64,000 bases of DNA from Delphinus delphis (Eukaryota; Chordata; Mammalia; Artiodactyla; Delphinidae): assembly GCF_949987515.2 (NCBI RefSeq), contig NC_082696.1, forward strand, positions 61,512,447 to 61,576,446, written 5' to 3'. Both the position numbers and the translations under genes were made by a program. Positions within the stretch are counted from its first letter, which is position 1. Every line of letters starts with the position of its first letter. Below, in pieces: positions 59,716 through 64,000 of the stretch. The notes under the pieces are model-generated. The model was not told the origin of the DNA and ran no database searches. It saw only the letters and a program-made list of their open reading frames with translations.

Positions 59716-61140
59716 AGTTGTATTTGTAACATTAAACTGGTATTGATACAAAATGGTTGGAATACATTGTTAAAGGGTCCTAGCTGCTGTAGATTTAACA
59801 GATTTATATAACTTTGTACACAGAAGTAGAAATTTCGAAAGAGTGTGATTATAAAAAACAAAAGTATGTAGTCACAGATTACACAGAGTAGACATGCAAT
59901 ATTTTCCTAAGAGGGTTCAAAGTAAGATGTTTAAGGGTAGAATCGCATGAATTTAAGCCTAGTACTCCAACTTTCTAGAATCAGTAATTATTCAAATGGA
60001 AGGGACATGCAGTGAAATGACAAATAGAATGGCAAAATTTAATGTAATATTTAGAAATGTACAAATAAACTTTTAAAGAAATATACACTAATATTTAACA
60101 TAGTTTGGGATGAAAAGTCAATTGTTCAGAGCTGTTGTATAATAATCTGAATACGTTGCTATCTGTATTGTTATAAACTTTTTAATTTTAAATGGAGTTT
60201 GTGAACAGATATGCATTGCCTGTATGACCTCTGTCTATAATCTACCAAATTAAGGGGCATGAGGTGCACAATAACAAAGTAAAAATGATTATTTGCAGGA
60301 TAGCTTCTCCCCAGAATATGATCACTCACAACTATTCATGCTTACTTCCTCTTTATAAAGGATCATTGCACATTTATAAAATTGTGCTCAGGATGCTTTC
60401 TATTTAGAGCAAACCAGAGTAAAGTTTTACGTAGTAGAAAGCAGTTCTTGGTGGAAATAATCTAGGACTATTTTCTTCCGGATACGGAGCATCAAATCAC
60501 TCTTGGATTAGATCTAAATCCCTAGACTCCACTGATGATGAACCTATTTTCCTCTTGATAATTCACAAAACTTCTAAAAGAATCAGGAGTAAAGAACGGA
60601 ATCTTTAACTTCATCACAAGGTACAATTAATGGATAAAGTACATGTCCCATATTCAAATTTCTTTATTAAAATGAGCATATCTGACCTGTAATAATCAAA
60701 AATTTTCCCTTACTGTCTTGGGATAAAGTCAGATTATTTTTATACCTTACAACCAAATAATTGTATTTTTCCTAGAAGTTCCTAGTTATTTACACATTAT
60801 TAAGTTTTGTTCAATACTACACCTCTTCTCTTCTACAGGTCCTTCAGATCACTGAGCTTTTGTTATTTAAAGCTTTGAATAAGAATAATCAACACATAAT
60901 TAAATCAGTGATTAAAGAATATGGTGCTCAAAATACAGTTCAAAAGTTTCAGTCTAACCTCTTCATCGAAATGTAGTTCAAGGGTCTAAAGAGAAAATTC
61001 TCAAAGATGCCTCACTTACCTCTCATTTATGTCCAGGGGAAGATTACAGCTCTTTTCCTTTGTATAGTGCTTCACAGTTTCAAATTGCTTCCATACACAT
61101 CTTCCTAATTCTTCAAAGGTAGGAAGACTAAGAACTAGCT
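59716..61140. other. AT-rich intergenic DNA, nothing recognised
   Basis: No feature was supported. Confidence 0.5.
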
Positions 61141-61480
61141 GTGACATACCTGGTGTGTAGGAGACATGGTGGGCTAGGTCTTCCAGGCTGGCAGGATGAT
61201 GTCACCGCAGGCTGGTGGGCAGCTGGCTGTCCTGTTCAGGGATGGTCTTGCTCAGGCCAACAGATACACGATAATGCTAGGCCGCAGCTCTTCCTTCAAA
61301 GAAAAGATGCAGGTACTTCAGGACATCAGAAAACAGAGGTGGGGTCTGAAAGCAAAGTAGGAATCAAGCTTGAGTCCAAAAGCTTGATTCCTACACCCAG
61401 AGCAAGGAAGCAATGCAAGCATTCAGAAGGGGCTACTCTGGGATCTATGTGCTAAATTAGACCTCTCATAGCTCAAAACT
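61141..61480. other. GC-richer unassigned block containing a short hairpin
   Basis: The base composition is higher in G and C than the surroundings. A 104-codon plus-strand frame (61141-61455) runs through the hairpin and has no recognised domain. The block may be a decayed LTR or an unassigned repeat. Confidence 0.35.
61357..61394. repeat. Perfect 15-bp inverted repeat, 8-nt loop
   Basis: GTAGGAATCAAGCTT at 61357-61371 is the exact reverse complement of 61380-61394, with the loop 'gagtccaa' between. Each arm carries a HindIII-type AAGCTT. Pairing does not extend beyond the arms. Confidence 0.97.
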
Positions 61481-61894
61481 GACCAGGTTGGGGTCCACTG
61501 AAAGTGATGTCCAAGCTTATTCTCTGTCCTTTGACTCCAACATGCTTTTCAGCATTATCTTTTGCATGGTCATTATTGGCTACTTTCATCACATTAGCAC
61601 TCTGCTGTTTCCAGCTTATTGTCCTTGCTTACATGTCTTCTCTCTGGCTAGAATTCCATTTCCCAGCACTCTTGTTGTTCTCACAGTTAAAATCCACATC
61701 TGGAGAAACCCTATTTTCCTTTACAAGAGGTTAATACTCTGCCCTGAGCAATCACAACTTGGTGGATACTTAGGGCACAATTACTACATCCCAATTTTTT
61801 GTTAAAAACTAAATCTTGAAGGCGTTATTTTTGTATTTTTTAATTATGCTCCACAGTATATAGTAAATGGAATATTTATGGAAAAAAGCCTTTT
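61481..61894. other. Intergenic DNA, nothing recognised
   Basis: Two overlapping frames (61488-61805, 61504-61734) are hydrophobic but have no recognised domain. Confidence 0.45.
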
Positions 61895-62110
61895 AGAAGC
61901 ATACAGCTTCAAGTTCAAATCCAGGTTTTGTCACTTATTACTTGCATGACATTAAGTAAGTATTAACACTTTGACTAAAATTTATTTTCTCTTAAAATTG
62001 TGAATTATAAGACCTACCTTGCAAGGTTGTTGAAAGTTGTGTAACATAATGTTTGCAAAATATATATAAGATTATCTAGAACTGGGTCTTTTCATTTATT
62101 CTTTTCTACC
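61895..62110 (+). repeat. MIR SINE, sense, diverged
   Basis: 'ttcaagttcaaatccaggtt', 'gtcacttattacttgcatga', 'tataagacctaccttgcaag' and 'agattatctagaactggg' follow MIR order from head to tail. Confidence 0.7.
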
Positions 62111-63304
62111 TCTATTCTTCCCTTATTTTTCTACAAAATAAATAATTATGTGCACAATTAGCCTAGGATTATCAAGTATAATGCAGCAACTGCTCTCTTG
62201 AGCTATAAGTAATTTCTTGAAATAGCATTAATGTCCTGTAAAGAGCAACCCATTTCAGTCATCCTAATTAGAGTGAAAATACTGTCCATTTAAAAAACTA
62301 AAGTTGATTTTCCATCTGGGGCTATTTGATTTTTAAATTGATAGATTTCAGATTGATTTATCCATGACTTCTGTTCCTAGGACTCATATGCAAGTCACAG
62401 AAATGTAGTGACAGTGGCTGAAAAGCTTTGAGTAAAACTTACATGAAAACCTTGCTCCAGTTTACTTAGTAAAGAACCTGATTGAAAGCAAATCTTTAGG
62501 CACTCATTCTAAGGTGTACCTGTGCTAGATAGTCCCTGTCATTGGTTTTGCTAAGCAGTATAATCAGAAGCTTATGGAATGTCTGGAATTTGCTTTCTAT
62601 GTCTATGTAGCCTAAATAACGGCCACACTTATGGTTGCACGGCATCTAAATATATTGTTTCTCAAGGATTTTGGTTTTACTTTAGGGAAGGTTCAATTAC
62701 CACAACTGAACTTCATTACTGTGTAAGGATCATAAGATGCTAAAGCACTTTAGGGAGTTGTTTTAAAGTGGCCCTACACACCACACTGGTGAAAAAATAG
62801 AGAAGCTTGCATTAAATGTCTTTTTTCCCCTTACCCTTATTAGGTCACAAGAGTAACATCTAAATTAAATAGAGACTGGAGCTTTCAAGAGCGATGGAGA
62901 AACTCGATGGTAAATGTTTAAGTTTAAATTTGGTGCAAAGCCTTTTTAACTAAAAGCTCCCATAAATATTGTTTTCTTATACCCAAGTAAATAGCCAAGA
63001 TATAAATATTTTTTATTCATTAGAAATAAAGTAAAAGTAGTAACCTAATAATATTCATCAATATCTATTTTAATACTAATTTTAAAGTAAGAATTTGCAG
63101 AATCATAGCACCTCCTCACCGGCTTGTGCTAAGGGCCATGAGATGTGAATTCTAATATCACATTAAGAGGAAAATGGAAAATGTAAAAAGAAAAAGCAAG
63201 GGGGTGCTGATCTTATGTTCCTGCTTTTTATTTGCTTCTACAACTAAGTTATTCTATAATGAAATGTTTCTCCCTTACTGGAAATGAGGATGCCTCATTT
63301 AGCC
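62111..63304. other. AT-rich intergenic DNA, nothing recognised
   Basis: The part 62161-62560 has mixed composition and no recognised repeat. No direct evidence of function was seen. Confidence 0.5.
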
Positions 63305-63460
63305 AACATACATTAGTGTTTAATCCATCACAGGCATTATGTATACAAACATGAACATGTGTCCCTGCTCTTATGTTCTAGTGGGGAAGACAGATGTGTA
63401 AACGCATTATTACAATTCAACTGGTTTAAACAGTACAAGAGAAGTCAGAGTCTAGTATGT
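63305..63460 (-). repeat. Probable L2 LINE 3' fragment, antisense
   Basis: 'tccctgctcttatgttctag' (about 63362) and 'ggggaagacagatgtgtaaa' (about 63383) match the antisense L2 3' end, where the same position reads 'ccctgccctcatggagctt'. Confidence 0.65.
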
Positions 63461-63569
63461 TGGGGCACCATAATTCTTAAAATTAAAGGAAACTCAGCCT
63501 AGCATAAAGCATTGTAATTTGTAAATGTGCAACTGTAATGGATAAATTTATGTAGTAATAGTTACACAG

Positions 63570-63898
63570 AATATCAAAGTGAAATTGCTGGGTCATATGG
63601 TAATTCTATTTTTAGTTTTTTGAGAAACCTCTATTCTGTTTTCCACAGTGACTGCACCAATTTACATTCCCACCAACAGTGTACGAGGATTCCCTTTTCT
63701 CCACATCCTAGCCAATGTGTTCTTTTTGACGATAGCCATTCTGACAGGTGTGAAGTGATATCTCATTGTGGTTTTGATTTGCATTTCCCTGATGATTAGT
63801 GATGTCGAACATCTTTTCATGTGCCTGTTGGCCAACTACATTTCATCTTGGAAAAATGTCTATTCAGTTCTTCTGCCCATTTTTAAATCAGGTTGTTT
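63570..63898 (-). mobile_element. L1 ORF2 fragment, antisense
   Basis: The plus strand shows reverse-complement L1 ORF2 3' sequence: 'attgctgggtcatatggtaa', 'acattcccaccaacagtgta', 'agccattctgacaggtgtga' and 'tttgcatttccctgatgatt'. It is bounded at the right by a long T run that belongs to the next SINE. The left end is not marked by a recognised tail. Confidence 0.88.
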
Positions 63899-63899
63899 G

Positions 63900-63932
<33 letters not shown>

Positions 63933-64000
63933 GGTACGCGGGCCTCTCACTGTTGTGGCCTCTCCCGTTGCGGAGCACCGGTTCTGGACATGCAGGCTCA
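63899..64000 (-). mobile_element. CHR-type tRNA-derived SINE, antisense, cut by the window end
   Basis: It starts with a run of about 30 T (the poly-A tail on the minus strand) and 'gcggtacgcgggcctctcac', the standard 3' region of this SINE. The tRNA-like head lies beyond position 64000. The long pure tail suggests a recent insertion. The target duplication cannot be checked. Confidence 0.93.

Noticed and set aside
61141..61455. 104-codon plus-strand frame
   Set aside because: It passes through a perfect DNA hairpin and shows no known domain; composition explains its openness.

Overview
The window reads as intergenic (or deep intronic) DNA from a large mammalian genome, most likely a whale or dolphin. 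It is AT-rich and CpG-poor, has stop codons in every frame, and consists mostly of decayed interspersed repeats. The best clue to the host is a roughly 200-bp tRNA-derived SINE with an internal A box and B box, present six times (near 12.9, 26.1, 29.0, 29.6, 48.8 and 63.9 kb). It matches the CHR SINE family known from cetaceans and hippos. No ruminant BovB/Bov-tA or pig PRE-1 elements were recognised, which favours a cetacean. This is inference from repeat content only.

No functional protein-coding gene, real tRNA or rRNA gene, CRISPR array, operon or origin can be supported. The longer open frames all fall inside repeats (L1 ORF2 pieces, the antisense of SINEs, a Tigger transposase relic) or are chance frames without recognisable domains.

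Layout. 0-5 kb: an L2 fragment, an unassigned GC-richer block, a very tight palindrome (3191-3242) and a pre-miRNA-like hairpin (4753-4825). 5.7-6.6 kb: a 5'-inverted L1. 7-10.6 kb: mostly AT-rich DNA with no recognised element, holding two diverged copies of an unknown repeat. 10.6-13.7 kb: a cluster with a solo MaLR LTR flanked by an exact 5-bp duplication, MIR, two small hAT elements, a SINE and a second MaLR LTR. 16.2-20.6 kb: an old antisense L1 carrying an LTR fragment and a nested sense-strand L1. 21.9-23.1 kb: L2 then MaLR. 24.6-25.4 kb: a local 96-bp duplication. 25.5-29.8 kb: L2 split by a SINE, MIR, hAT, and two SINEs in inverted orientation. 31-33 kb: L2, L1 and a short L1 3' end with a target-site duplication. 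34.5-38.4 kb: a nearly full-length Tigger1 DNA transposon next to an inverted L1. 40-43.4 kb: MIR and a MaLR LTR. 43.4-52.2 kb: a long stretch in which only one SINE and one short TA tract were recognised. 53.3-53.8 kb: a textbook 5'-inverted L1 with a 16-bp target-site duplication. 54-64 kb: microsatellites, a JRK/Tigger-like transposase remnant, MIRs, a short hairpin, L2, L1 and a SINE cut by the window end.

Nothing here forms a pathway. Most of what can be read is insertion history: old L2/MIR/MaLR/hAT/Tigger layers, later L1 insertions (several with inverted 5' ends), then lineage-specific SINEs. No clearly new biological system was found. The most testable signals are the hairpin at 4753-4825, the palindrome at 3191-3242, the 24.6/25.4 kb duplication and the JRK/Tigger-like remnant. 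Repeat family names are from memory of consensus sequences and by-eye comparison; no database search was run.
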